Shown here piece after piece: positions 26,722 to 36,369 of a stretch of DNA of 64,000 bases (within the stretch, counting starts at the first letter, position 1; each line of letters begins with the position of its first letter). The notes under the pieces were generated by a model that did not search any database, had not been told where the DNA came from, and saw only the letters and a list, made by a program, of their open reading frames with translations. This DNA is from Ectobacillus sp042610425 (GTDB lineage: Bacteria; Bacillota; Bacilli; Bacillales; Bacillaceae_G). The position numbers were made by a program, and so were the translations under genes. The stretch spans positions 1,984,001 to 2,048,000 of the forward strand of contig NZ_JBGJZM010000001.1 in assembly GCF_042610425.1 (NCBI RefSeq). The letters are read 5' to 3'.

Positions 26722-28545
26722 TTATATAGGTAAAATAAAATGATCGATGTTTATTTCGTCAATTATTTCTTGATTATTAATTAAAAACTGTTTGTATTTA
26801 GTTATCTGTTTATTAAGGAACAATAACCTATTTTTTGACCGGGTAATACCTGTGTATATAAGTTCTTCATCAATAGTATCTTCATCATACCCTGCAGGGT
26901 TTTCAAGTATTAAGAATACATTTTCAGCTTCCCATCCTTTAAAACTATGAATTGTAGACATTTTAATGGTTCCTCTATTCATTTGGAACGCGATTTTTTC
27001 ATTTTTTCTTACCTTTCTTAGTTTATCTTTAAATATCCAACTATCTGTTCCATATTTTTGACTTAGAAGAATATATGTTTCTTTCTTTTCAAATGTTTTT
27101 GTTATATTAAGATTATATTGATTCCTAAAGATACATTCCATTTCCCTTAAAGAATCAATATGTCTACCTAATATCACTACATCATTATAAGGTATCTTGT
27201 TTATATGGATATATCTATATATAAATTGGCAAAATATTTCAAGATTATCCAAAAATTCCGTTTCTATGTCTCCAATATAACCTGTATTAAAATTAAATTC
27301 TTGCTGCATGATAAATTCTAATCTTTGATATCTGTTTTTCAAGTACATTTCAAAGTAGTTTACAGATAAATCAGTAATAATTGAAGATAAGCGATATGAT
27401 TGGCTAAGTACATTCCATTCTTTATCACTAATAATTGTATTAATATTCCCATGATCAAGTGCTGTACCATAAATGTTTTGTTTCTCATCTCCAAATACAA
27501 CTAATTCTCCATTATCAGAGAGAAAATACTTCTTAATTATTGTTTGCCATTCTATCTTATAGTCTTGTATTTCATCTATAAAAATAGAATCATACTTTTG
27601 TATTTCTTTACCATCAAACATGTGAATATTTTCGTATGTCTCTACTTCAACATCATATTCATTAGCCATCGTATTAATAAAATTATGGTAGTTATCAATG
27701 TGAAACATATTCCAAGGAAATTCATCCCGAACCTGATTTAATTTATCACGAATAAAGTTTCTCAAGGTAATGTTATACGTTAAAATTAACACTCTTCCCC
27801 TTGTCCTTTTATGTGCATTAACGGCCCTCTTTGCTAATACAAACGTTTTTCCAGAACCAGCAACACCCTTAATTTTAATTTCTTCTTTTTTACTCTTAAT
27901 TAATTTTTGTTGCTCTTTACTGTATATGATTTCTTTACCAAGTTCCAATAGATGAATAGATGGAGCAAAAAATAATTGGAACTCTTCATAATAGTTACTT
28001 GTATAATCTTCAGATAATGTTTGTTTAAAATATCGCATATTTCTAAACTTATCAAAATGTAACGAATCTCCACCAAGTATGTCTACCCATTTGTTATAAC
28101 TTCGGCAATCCTTGCAAAAGTCTAACGCCTCTTTTTCTGTAGAATTATGAAAATAGACTGCAGTTTGTATATATCCGTATTTTCTGGAATTGTGAATACT
28201 TGCTTCAACAAAACCTTCTATATATGAGTAAATATGATCTTTATAGTCCTGTACTTGTTTAATAGGGGATTTTATTCTTGCATTACTATAACACGTATAC
28301 AAATACCAATCTTTGTTGTGAATTTTATACAAGTTTAAATTCCAATCCTTTACCTCAATTACCAATATTCCTTTTGTCTTATGAAGAATAACAAAGTCCG
28401 GCAAACTTCCATTAAGAAAAGGTTGAAAATAGACCAAATAATCATTATTTAATTTTTGTAAGAATGAAAGTAAAGTTTTTTCACCATTTGTAGGTTTTTG
28501 TTTTAATTTATTTATATCTTCTAAAGAAGGAATAACGATTGCCAT
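26722..28545 (-). CDS. NERD nuclease domain fused to SF1 (UvrD-like) helicase
   Basis: A 607-residue protein. The N-terminal NERD domain has the PD-(D/E)xK-like core SLPDFVILH (D50) and LVIEVKDW (E64, K66). The UvrD/PcrA-type motor follows: GVAGSGKT (227-234), DEIQD (324-328), VFGDEKQNIYG, then STIHSFKGWEAENVF and LIYTGITRSKNRLLFL. This fusion occurs in bacterial defence islands and should load on, unwind and cut foreign DNA. AAAAGGAG precedes the ATG. It is separated from the McrB-like operon by about 370 nt and looks like a single-gene unit. Confidence 0.83.
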   Translation of the reverse strand: MAIVIPSLEDINKLKQKPTNGEKTLLSFLQKLNNDYLVYFQPFLNGSLPDFVILHKTKGILVIEVKDWNLNLYKIHNKDWYLYTCYSNARIKSPIKQVQDYKDHIYSYIEGFVEASIHNSRKYGYIQTAVYFHNSTEKEALDFCKDCRSYNKWVDILGGDSLHFDKFRNMRYFKQTLSEDYTSNYYEEFQLFFAPSIHLLELGKEIIYSKEQQKLIKSKKEEIKIKGVAGSGKTFVLAKRAVNAHKRTRGRVLILTYNITLRNFIRDKLNQVRDEFPWNMFHIDNYHNFINTMANEYDVEVETYENIHMFDGKEIQKYDSIFIDEIQDYKIEWQTIIKKYFLSDNGELVVFGDEKQNIYGTALDHGNINTIISDKEWNVLSQSYRLSSIITDLSVNYFEMYLKNRYQRLEFIMQQEFNFNTGYIGDIETEFLDNLEIFCQFIYRYIHINKIPYNDVVILGRHIDSLREMECIFRNQYNLNITKTFEKKETYILLSQKYGTDSWIFKDKLRKVRKNEKIAFQMNRGTIKMSTIHSFKGWEAENVFLILENPAGYDEDTIDEELIYTGITRSKNRLLFLNKQITKYKQFLINNQEIIDEINIDHFILPI

Positions 28546-28599
28546 GCTACTGAATCTCCTTTTGAACAGTCCAGTCTAATTATAGTATGTTTTTGATAA

Positions 28600-28750
28600 A
28601 TTAATTTTGAGCCACTTTTATACGATTTGATTACATAAAAAATGAGCCACTGATTTCCAATTCTATTAACCTCTTTTATGATAGGAAGTGACCAAACTTA
28701 CTTCATAAGAGGGGACGAAAAGGATGATCAAAATGGCTAAATCACCCTAA
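28600..28750 (+). mobile_element. Remnant of an IS21-family insertion sequence end
   Basis: GAGCCACT occurs twice about 44 nt apart (28610-28620 and 28650-28660), in the settings TTTTGAGCCACTTTTA and AATGAGCCACTG. Repeated GAGCCACT motifs are typical of the multiple terminal repeats of Bacillus IS21-type elements. Behind them comes a leader ending in AGGATGATCAAAATGGCTAA that resembles an istA start but stops at once. No transposase body remains. Family call by eye. Confidence 0.4.
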
Positions 28751-28865
28751 AACTAAACCCATAAATAAATCCTAATTAGTGAGGAAGCAGTTTTAAACCT
28801 ATACCAGTATTTTGCGAAAACTATATATTTCCCATAAGAGAATTTCATAGGAGAATTTTTATTCA

Positions 28866-29528
28866 TTACATATTAGGCTTGTTTATATACTCAAACTGCT
28901 TTAATGCATCGTTTTTGAATTGCTCATTTATTATATTTTTTTCCAAATACTTCTTTAACTTTGGAAAGATATCTGTCATAATATTATTAAACTCTAAAAT
29001 AAAATCACTATAGTAATCTATAAAAAATGCCTGAAACTGTTTTTGAAATTTATTTGTAAGGTCTCCTTTACTTTCATGACCAGTAAAAGGGTCAACAATT
29101 TTAGGAACATATACGATGTTCCAAGGTGCAGAAAAGGCAAATGGATTCTTAGTTCGTGCAAAAATATGCGATACCTGATAGTTTCTAATTTGTTCATACT
29201 TATTATCATTTTTTACATTTTTTGAAAAACCAGTAAGTTCCTTAATTACTTTAGTTGGAACAGCATTATTTGTTGCGTCTTTTTTAAAATTAGAATGACC
29301 AAATAATTCCTTGTACATTTCTATATACATGTTAGTTCCTTTAGCATCACGTCCATATCCTCTAATAAAAACCGTTTGATTACCTGTTTCTATATTAAAT
29401 TTTAATTTCTCCCAATGATTTTTTACTTTAGTCTTATCAATAAATTTTGATTCCTCTACCCCAAATTTAATTAGTTCTTCTTCATTAATCCCAAATTTGC
29501 TCATAAAAACATCGTATGCGTCTATCAC
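28866..29528 (-). CDS. Putative HNH-like endonuclease (220 aa)
   Basis: A 220-residue protein that I do not recognise firmly. Residues 117-152 (NYQVSHIFARTKNPFAF, then PWNIVYVPKIVDPFTGHE) carry H121, N137 and H151 in an H-N-H order, and the strand-helix pattern resembles beta-beta-alpha-metal restriction enzymes, though the spacing to the last His is longer than usual. The first 110 residues are helical and charged. The start is GTG at 29528 behind AGGGAG. It lies in the debris-rich part of the island with no methylase next to it, so it is either a type IV-like nuclease or an orphan. Confidence 0.5.
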   Translation of the reverse strand: MIDAYDVFMSKFGINEEELIKFGVEESKFIDKTKVKNHWEKLKFNIETGNQTVFIRGYGRDAKGTNMYIEMYKELFGHSNFKKDATNNAVPTKVIKELTGFSKNVKNDNKYEQIRNYQVSHIFARTKNPFAFSAPWNIVYVPKIVDPFTGHESKGDLTNKFQKQFQAFFIDYYSDFILEFNNIMTDIFPKLKKYLEKNIINEQFKNDALKQFEYINKPNM

Positions 29529-29708
29529 TTTTTTCTCCCTTTAAATTAAAATTTCTCAAAAATATCTATAAAAAGAAACTGAGAAGCCATGAAAAAACAT
29601 CTCTAAATTATTCCTAATATATAAAAATTCCATTAATAATAGTGCTTTATTATAAGCATATTGTTCTTGCAACATATCAAGCAATTGGTTTGCAAAATTT
29701 GATGAGAT

Positions 29709-30012
29709 TCAAAATTCTGAATCACCTCTCTTAGGCCGATAATTTATTTCAGCCTCTTTTTTAATAAAACCCCTGGATCCTTAGAGGGAATAACCCATTC
29801 CACGGGCACCTGATAAGGCCATCTGTTATTATCCCTAAAAGGAGTTTCTTTTACTTTTGCTAATCCTATTATTCTTTGTATTGGTGATGTTATATATATA
29901 GACAAAAAATTGTTAATATGAACCTTTTTTGCCTGTGATTTTCCTTCCTCAGAATTAGAAAATCCAACAGTTGGATTTTCTTTTCGTTTTAATAACTCAT
30001 CATAACAATATA
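29709..30012 (-). pseudogene. Start-less fragment with EVE/PUA-like domain
   Basis: A roughly 100-codon frame without a start ends at a TGA (29709-29711). Residues such as FLSIYITSPIQRIIGLAKV and DNNRWPYQVPVEWV match the EVE pattern (Y-I-T-x-P-x-x-I-x-G then WPY). EVE domains read modified bases and often accompany McrBC-type restriction. The N-terminal part is missing, so this is a relic. It accounts for part of the 29530-30470 gap; the remainder shows no gene. Confidence 0.45.
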
Positions 30013-30469
30013 TTTATTTTACTTTAGGACTAAGTTATCCATTTAACTCCTCCTAGAAATAATAGTAATATATGCCTAAGTTTCAGATTTTTAATCATAA
30101 CAGTTTGCTTCAATGGAATACGTATCCTATAGCCTAGGACTTACTTTAATATTAACAATAAACGGAAATAAAACAACTATATTATACTGGACGGCACTCC
30201 CCCTCCATATTTCACACAATACTATTATAAGTATGCTAGATAATAACAATTTATCCTTATATAAAAACTTAATAAAATTGTAGGTGGAGAAAGGGAAGCA
30301 AGAGAAAGTATTATTATTTTAACTGATCTAAATCCATAAAATTACGGAATAATTTTCCTTCATAAACTATGCAAATTGTATAGTCTCCCTTTTCAGCGAA
30401 ACCTTAATGTCCAGTTGCTTCCTCCCGTTGTTGAATTTCATCTTTAAGATTACTTTTCTCTTCTGGTTC

Positions 30470-30733
30470 TTATCCTGTTCGTGTAATATATAGCCTCAGT
30501 TTTTGAGTTAACTTATAAGTATCTTGGAATCCTTGAACCCAAGTTCCTAAACTATTGAATACAATAAGAAGAATGTAACAGTACGTACGATCCTCCTTAG
30601 TTTTAATTAGTCCCCATATTTCCTGATAAGATGTAATCTCCTTACCATGCCCCTTAAATTTTTTTATTGAATGATATAACTGGTACGGTTCTCTATGGTA
30701 ATTTATTACTAGAAGATTGGACTTTTTATTCAT
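30470..30733 (-). CDS. Hypothetical protein in a degraded region (87 aa)
   Basis: An 87-residue frame beginning MNKKSNLLVINYHREPYQLY with GAGG close upstream. Directly before it, on the same strand (30733-30880), is another coding-like stretch interrupted by a stop (AEVVGVY, stop, PNGESDSLTQLGRKLQDYE), so the pair may be one broken gene. No family recognised. Both may be debris left by rearrangement. Confidence 0.3.
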   Translation of the reverse strand: MNKKSNLLVINYHREPYQLYHSIKKFKGHGKEITSYQEIWGLIKTKEDRTYCYILLIVFNSLGTWVQGFQDTYKLTQKLRLYITRTG

Positions 30734-30977
30734 TTTACCTCTAATGTTTCTAGATTCGTATAAATTACATCATTATTCTCATAATCTTGTAATTTTCTAC
30801 CTAATTGAGTAAGGGAATCAGATTCTCCATTTGGTCAATAAACTCCGACTACTTCAGCGTAAGAATGCTGATAAATTTTCATAAAAGCTGGGATTAAAGG
30901 AATTTTAACGGCATTTTACTGTTAAAGGATAACCCCGCCCTCCATTGCAAAGAAATTTCTTGCTTAATTTTCAAAAG

Positions 30978-31023
30978 AAAGGAGACCTTGACACATTCAA
31001 TACTTTATGTCTTAGTCTCCTTT
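30978..31023 (-). terminator. Terminator of the dptFGH operon
   Basis: AAAGGAGAC and GTCTCCTTT form a 9-bp stem around a 28-nt internal region, immediately downstream of dptH and followed by TTTCTTTT on the minus strand. It fits an operon end. Confidence 0.6.
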
Positions 31024-31029
31024 AATCTT

Positions 31030-34000
31030 TTATTGCATTGGCGGTACTTTAATCATTTTTATAGTTTGTTTTGATAATTCGCCCGTTGATAATAAGAATT
31101 TCCCTCGAACGAAGCATTCCCCTTTACCTAAATCATGAAGCAATACTAAATCTCGTTTTTCTAAATAAAGCTTCTCCGAAACACCTTTAAAGTCGCTATC
31201 AATTGGATGAAAGTAAATTGAGGTCGTAGCGTTTTCAAGAGAGCTCATTTCTGCTGGTTTAAAATTAACAAATGATTGCGTTGCAAACCAAGCTGAAATA
31301 CCAAATTTGCGTCCTTCACGAAGGATTTTATCCGAAGGTGAACCTGATTTAAAGCTTAAATTTTGCGCCTCATCAAGAACGATAGGCAATGGTTGCTCTT
31401 CATTACCACGTTGTGCGTAATACCAAATTTCCCAGAGTAATAGCTCTGTCATTAGCTTTTTAATATTATCCTGATCGAATCCTTCAAACTGAATAATTGA
31501 AATTTGTCCTGTTTTCTTGTAATAATCATCCCATGTAAAATGTTCATTATAATCGAATGGATCAATATCAACAAATTGTTGGAGTTTGTTCACAATAGAA
31601 GCTAATGTTGAACTTGAAATGTCTTCTAATTTCTTTAACTCTACCATTAGTTTCTTCATTGTAAAGCCTTCTTTATATTTATCAATTCCTTCTTTTATAG
31701 CTGTATACAGAGCATTCACTTGTTGCGGACCGAAGCTAAATACCGATTCGAAAATAGCAGAAACGCGACCTGCTACCTCATAGGATTTTTCAACACGGAA
31801 ACCTTGATTTGTGTGGAATTCACGTCGTAAAAACGGATTAATTGGTAACTTATCATCATATACAATTCGTTCATGAATACGATTACCTAATACCTTAACA
31901 AATTTCTTATCCAGCTTAGATTTGGTATAACTTGCTGAATAGTCAATAATCACCGAAGATTGTCCCACTTCGGCTAATTGAAGTAGCATCGATTGTATAA
32001 AGTAAGTTTTACCTTCTCCTGAACGTCCACCAATGATTAAATGACGGTTGTTTAGCTGAGGATGGCCAAATTCCCAGTAAATCCGCTTTTCATTAGATTG
32101 AAGATGCCCCAATAAAGGGCGAATATCTTTAACTGGTACTTTTAGTATGGCAGATTGGCTTATTTCCTCATCTTCTGTTTCTACCTGGTCGATTTCAGTT
32201 ACTACTTCTATTTCATTTATTCTAGTTGCAGCAACTTCAGCTAAGGCCCCTTTTTCAATCATTTTAATTTTAGTAGTATTTTCTTTTGTTTCAGTTTCTT
32301 CGATTTCTGTTTTTTCTTCAGCCGGTACATTGTAGTCTTCAATAATAATGGATGCATGTGAAGTAACTTTATCTAGCTCATTAGGAACCTCTGAAGTGAG
32401 TTCTTTATCATCTATTAACGTTGGTAGTGTTAAATATTCTGGTAAATCCACAGCTTGCATCTTTTCATGAGTTGTTTCAATTAAGATGACGTTGCTGTAG
32501 TCATCCTTTTTCAGCTCTTCAATCGTCATCCCTATTGCTTTATAGGCAATTCGCTCTGGAATATCATAGACCGTTACATCATTATACGTATCCTTGCTTT
32601 TCACATGTGCATCTTTTCTAAACGAAACGATAGCTCCAATATTTAATTCTGCCTGATGATTATCCGTCACAACAAATTTATCATTTAATAATAATTCAAT
32701 CGTTTTTTCATCTAGCTTAAAACTCTTTTCTGGCCAGAATGCATTCACCTCCATTTTACGAGCGTTAACAATAAATAATTTAGCAAAGAAGTTACGCAAG
32801 AATTTTGCTTCAAATCCTGTATTCATCATCAGTTCCTTCTTTAAAGCCTTTGTTAAATTTGTTACTTGCTGCGTTCCCTTCGCGATTACTGCTATTGAGT
32901 TATCGCCAATTTTAACTTCTATAGGATAAAGATGCATATATAACTGCTTCTCGTCTAGCTTAATGCCAATCATTAATAAATCATCACTTAGTGATCCTTT
33001 TTGACCTATTAATTTACTTGAAAAGATACCATCTCTTTTGTTTAATCGTACATTGCCCGCTACTCGAACAATTTCCTCCATGGAGATAGGTACCCATATA
33101 ATATCATGCTGTTCACTTAATTCAATCAGCATAAACTTAATCGCTGCTACAATACTCATCTTTTCACGTTGGTCATGCCCTACATCCTGTACTGCTCGTA
33201 ATAACCATTCTCCATTAAATGTGTTAAATGCCTTAATAACTTGATCTAATTTTTCTTTTGGAAAAGCAATTCCTTGTTTTGCGAAGAATTCTTCAATCAC
33301 CCTATAGTATTGTTTTGATTTATTTGTCACTGTAATAGCATCATAATGATTCGATGAAGATAACTGGTCAGAATAATGCACAATCACTAAGTTTTCTGAT
33401 GTTTCTTGGAAGTATTCTAAATCAACCGCTGGATCAATGAAAATGAGCCAAATTGATTGATTATACAATGTCTTTAAAAAAGCTTCATCATCTCCGTCAA
33501 TATGTAAACAAAGCATTTCGTCTTTATGATAAGCATTTGTTCCTTTATTTCGACGGTTCGTACTTAGCTCATTGATTTTTGTAGCAAATCTAGTAAGTTG
33601 TGATCTTTGTTCATTCGATCCACCTATACCGAATCCAATACGATAGCCACCTTGTTCTGTACGTATTGATGTTGGAGTGACATATAGACCGTCTAAATTC
33701 AGTGCATTCGGAGCTTGCCTTACCTTTTGTGTTGAAACGGATTCTTTACTTAGCATTTTATAAAACGTTAAATGACTATATTCAATCGGCTCACTAATTG
33801 ATTTTTTTATAAAAACTAAATTACTTTGAATAACTTGGAACACATCAATTGCATTAAAATTTGTCGTTTTGCAATCTATATCAAACTCTGTTTTGAGTTT
33901 TTCTGCGTCATTCATGGTATTAAAGCTTTCAAATGCTGTTAAATTATTATCATCAACGTAGTAGCCAACAATCTTAATTAATGGTAATCCCTGCAATGAT

Positions 34001-36369
34001 TTTCGGCGTTTCATTTCATACTTAAACCACTGTACGACACCTCTTAAAATTTCAATATCATTTTCAATATTAATAATATTGACTACAATTTCTGTCTCAT
34101 TTGCTAATGAGAAGAGATAATCATAATACTTGAAAAATTGCTTTAATTTTTCTTCCACGACTTGCGCAAGATATTTATTTGTCTCTCCAATCGATACTTG
34201 AGTTTTCGGACGGTATTCATGCCATTCTGCTTGGAAGCTGTTTGGGCTCGGCTTATACACCTCATCTAATTCATTTATTAGATAAGGGATTGTATATGCA
34301 GCTTTCATTTTCGACAAAATATTACGATCCACATCACTACCTGCAAGTTCATTAGTTAACATTAATTGATAAACTACATTTAACGGAGAAAATGGTGTCA
34401 TATATAGCACATCAAAGTCTTGTAATGTACCTAGATATAAAATGTCTCGCACTTCTTGGGACATATTTTCCCCTTCTTGAATGGAATTAATTGCTTCTAT
34501 AAATGCTTCCACATACTCTTTTGCTAGTACTGAAAGTTCCTCATTGTAAAAGGCAAAAGACGGGATTGTGTTACTTACTTTAAAATATTCTAAAAATGCA
34601 CAGTAGCTCGCTTCTAAACGCTCAGGCATTGCAATTTTCTTTGCATGTAGACCTAATAAATCCTTCTTTGTAACATGCCAGCTTGCTTTCACCCACTGCT
34701 CTTCGATTTCATACAAATAGCGAAATTCCTTTTTTATCACTAATGGTTGATCACCAATCATAATTCGCTGATTCAAACGTGTATATTCAACATTTATTTT
34801 TTTACACATCTTTCGCTGCCAAACTTGGAAGGGAGTCACAGGGAAAGAACTTAAATCCTCATCTTCAATTTCAATGGTAAATACCGCTTCTTCAATTTTC
34901 ACGGGAAAGGCTAATTTAGACGTTTCTACATCTAATATATCTGGAGAAAATCGTAGCTTTAAACCACATTCAGGAATTTCTACTACTTCTTCTTTATTTT
35001 GCAGCTCAAAATCTGCTTCCGGTACTTCGCCAAATACTAAAAATTCATTTTTAAGCTCTAGTACAAGATGACCCTTTGTATTTAATGAAAAACTGTTGTC
35101 ATGTGTTGCCAAAATTTTTTCAACAATTGGTAACACTAAAAATCTGAAGCTATAAGCGCCTTTCGTCATATTCTCATGCTTATAATCAATTTTTACAAAT
35201 GTTGAACCATTTTTTAGTTCAATTATCACTTCAAGTGAATGTCCTATAGCTTTAGTGAATTTTTGGGATTTATCTTTGATATATTCTTGTTTTGTTTTTG
35301 CGGTAAATGGGAGACTGACTTTAAGTCGCTGTCCAGCCTTTGCTTCCGGGATAAAAACAACAAAGTCATACGTGCGGATACGGCTTTCTATTTTCCAATA
35401 TGTCTTCACTAAAACCTTTTTATCAGCATCTTCCACTCGCCAAATCTTTACTTCCTCTGGCTTATATGCAATCATTTTTATTGATTCAACTTTTTCCTTC
35501 GCTTTAATAATTTCTTCAAAGGTAAGCGAATCATCCTCTTTGAAAAGCTTTCTACCAATTGAAGAATCAAAATTTTCCTTTAGTAAATCCTCACTATTTC
35601 CTAATTCACGCGTACGTGTAATATCCTCGAATAGTGTTTGGTTATCATTTAATCGCTTTTGAATTTCTCGGTCTAAATTTTTATAATCCCGAGTATTTTT
35701 TTCATATATATCACGTGCCTCAATCAATCTTTCCAATAGTGGATCTTTGAAATAGTTAATCATTTTAAGATCTTCAGTAGTCATTTCATCTTGGTTCACC
35801 CAAGTCAACAAATCCTCAAAATCTAAAAACGAAACATTTTGAATGTGATTCATATCATCTCGATGTTCTAAATAGTTATAAAGCATTTCTTTATTATGTT
35901 TTGGTAACTTACTTTCAGTTACCATTTTTATAATATTGCCAACCATACTCGAACTATGTAGTGGGAATCCTTCTGCAGTTAAATTGACACTCCCTCCGCG
36001 AATAGAATCCAGTTTCTTATTTGAAATCATTACGATTGAAGCATTTTTCCAATCACCTTGCTGTTCACTCATCTCATTTCTTAAAGTCACGATAAAGTCA
36101 ACATGTGTACTATCTAGTGTAGAAGCAATTACAAATTTTGCGTCGTCGTAATGTAATGCAATCGTCTTGTATTCGTTTGAACCATCAGGGCTTTTGTATA
36201 CAAATGTTGTTGCCTCTTCTAAACTTTGTAACGATTCTACTACCCGCTTCATATATTCCTCAGAAGGCAACTCCATATAATAACGCCCAATTTCTTGATT
36301 TGAAGCCTTATGCTTAAAGAACATCCGGAGTTGTTTAACAACTACTTTATAAAATGGACTTAACATATT
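31030..36369 (-). CDS. dptH: DNA phosphorothioation-dependent restriction protein DptH
   Basis: About 1780 residues, the expected large size. Most of the length is beta-rich and unlabelled. The C-terminal 350 residues are a HerA/FtsK-type ATPase: Walker A GGRSGEGKTYF at about 1450, SVIIDYSASY, and PIVLDEAQNLSFKSG as Walker B, then GISAWFATQSF. DptH is the motor of the DndFGH complex, which damages DNA lacking phosphorothioate marks. I place the start at the ATG at 36369: GGGG is 9 nt upstream, while the upstream ATGs at 36378 and 36387 crowd the site. The gene overlaps the end of dptG. Confidence 0.85.
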   Translation of the reverse strand, partial: NMLSPFYKVVVKQLRMFFKHKASNQEIGRYYMELPSEEYMKRVVESLQSLEEATTFVYKSPDGSNEYKTIALHYDDAKFVIASTLDSTHVDFIVTLRNEMSEQQGDWKNASIVMISNKKLDSIRGGSVNLTAEGFPLHSSSMVGNIIKMVTESKLPKHNKEMLYNYLEHRDDMNHIQNVSFLDFEDLLTWVNQDEMTTEDLKMINYFKDPLLERLIEARDIYEKNTRDYKNLDREIQKRLNDNQTLFEDITRTRELGNSEDLLKENFDSSIGRKLFKEDDSLTFEEIIKAKEKVESIKMIAYKPEEVKIWRVEDADKKVLVKTYWKIESRIRTYDFVVFIPEAKAGQRLKVSLPFTAKTKQEYIKDKSQKFTKAIGHSLEVIIELKNGSTFVKIDYKHENMTKGAYSFRFLVLPIVEKILATHDNSFSLNTKGHLVLELKNEFLVFGEVPEADFELQNKEEVVEIPECGLKLRFSPDILDVETSKLAFPVKIEEAVFTIEIEDEDLSSFPVTPFQVWQRKMCKKINVEYTRLNQRIMIGDQPLVIKKEFRYLYEIEEQWVKASWHVTKKDLLGLHAKKIAMPERLEASYCAFLEYFKVSNTIPSFAFYNEELSVLAKEYVEAFIEAINSIQEGENMSQEVRDILYLGTLQDFDVLYMTPFSPLNVVYQLMLTNELAGSDVDRNILSKMKAAYTIPYLINELDEVYKPSPNSFQAEWHEYRPKTQVSIGETNKYLAQVVEEKLKQFFKYYDYLFSLANETEIVVNIINIENDIEILRGVVQWFKYEMKRRKSLQGLPLIKIVGYYVDDNNLTAFESFNTMNDAEKLKTEFDIDCKTTNFNAIDVFQVIQSNLVFIKKSISEPIEYSHLTFYKMLSKESVSTQKVRQAPNALNLDGLYVTPTSIRTEQGGYRIGFGIGGSNEQRSQLTRFATKINELSTNRRNKGTNAYHKDEMLCLHIDGDDEAFLKTLYNQSIWLIFIDPAVDLEYFQETSENLVIVHYSDQLSSSNHYDAITVTNKSKQYYRVIEEFFAKQGIAFPKEKLDQVIKAFNTFNGEWLLRAVQDVGHDQREKMSIVAAIKFMLIELSEQHDIIWVPISMEEIVRVAGNVRLNKRDGIFSSKLIGQKGSLSDDLLMIGIKLDEKQLYMHLYPIEVKIGDNSIAVIAKGTQQVTNLTKALKKELMMNTGFEAKFLRNFFAKLFIVNARKMEVNAFWPEKSFKLDEKTIELLLNDKFVVTDNHQAELNIGAIVSFRKDAHVKSKDTYNDVTVYDIPERIAYKAIGMTIEELKKDDYSNVILIETTHEKMQAVDLPEYLTLPTLIDDKELTSEVPNELDKVTSHASIIIEDYNVPAEEKTEIEETETKENTTKIKMIEKGALAEVAATRINEIEVVTEIDQVETEDEEISQSAILKVPVKDIRPLLGHLQSNEKRIYWEFGHPQLNNRHLIIGGRSGEGKTYFIQSMLLQLAEVGQSSVIIDYSASYTKSKLDKKFVKVLGNRIHERIVYDDKLPINPFLRREFHTNQGFRVEKSYEVAGRVSAIFESVFSFGPQQVNALYTAIKEGIDKYKEGFTMKKLMVELKKLEDISSSTLASIVNKLQQFVDIDPFDYNEHFTWDDYYKKTGQISIIQFEGFDQDNIKKLMTELLLWEIWYYAQRGNEEQPLPIVLDEAQNLSFKSGSPSDKILREGRKFGISAWFATQSFVNFKPAEMSSLENATTSIYFHPIDSDFKGVSEKLYLEKRDLVLLHDLGKGECFVRGKFLLSTGELSKQTIKMIKVPPMQ

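Noticed and set aside
35255..35662. A 135-residue plus-strand frame inside dptH
   Set aside because: It lies wholly antisense to dptH, which is continuous and coupled to dptG.
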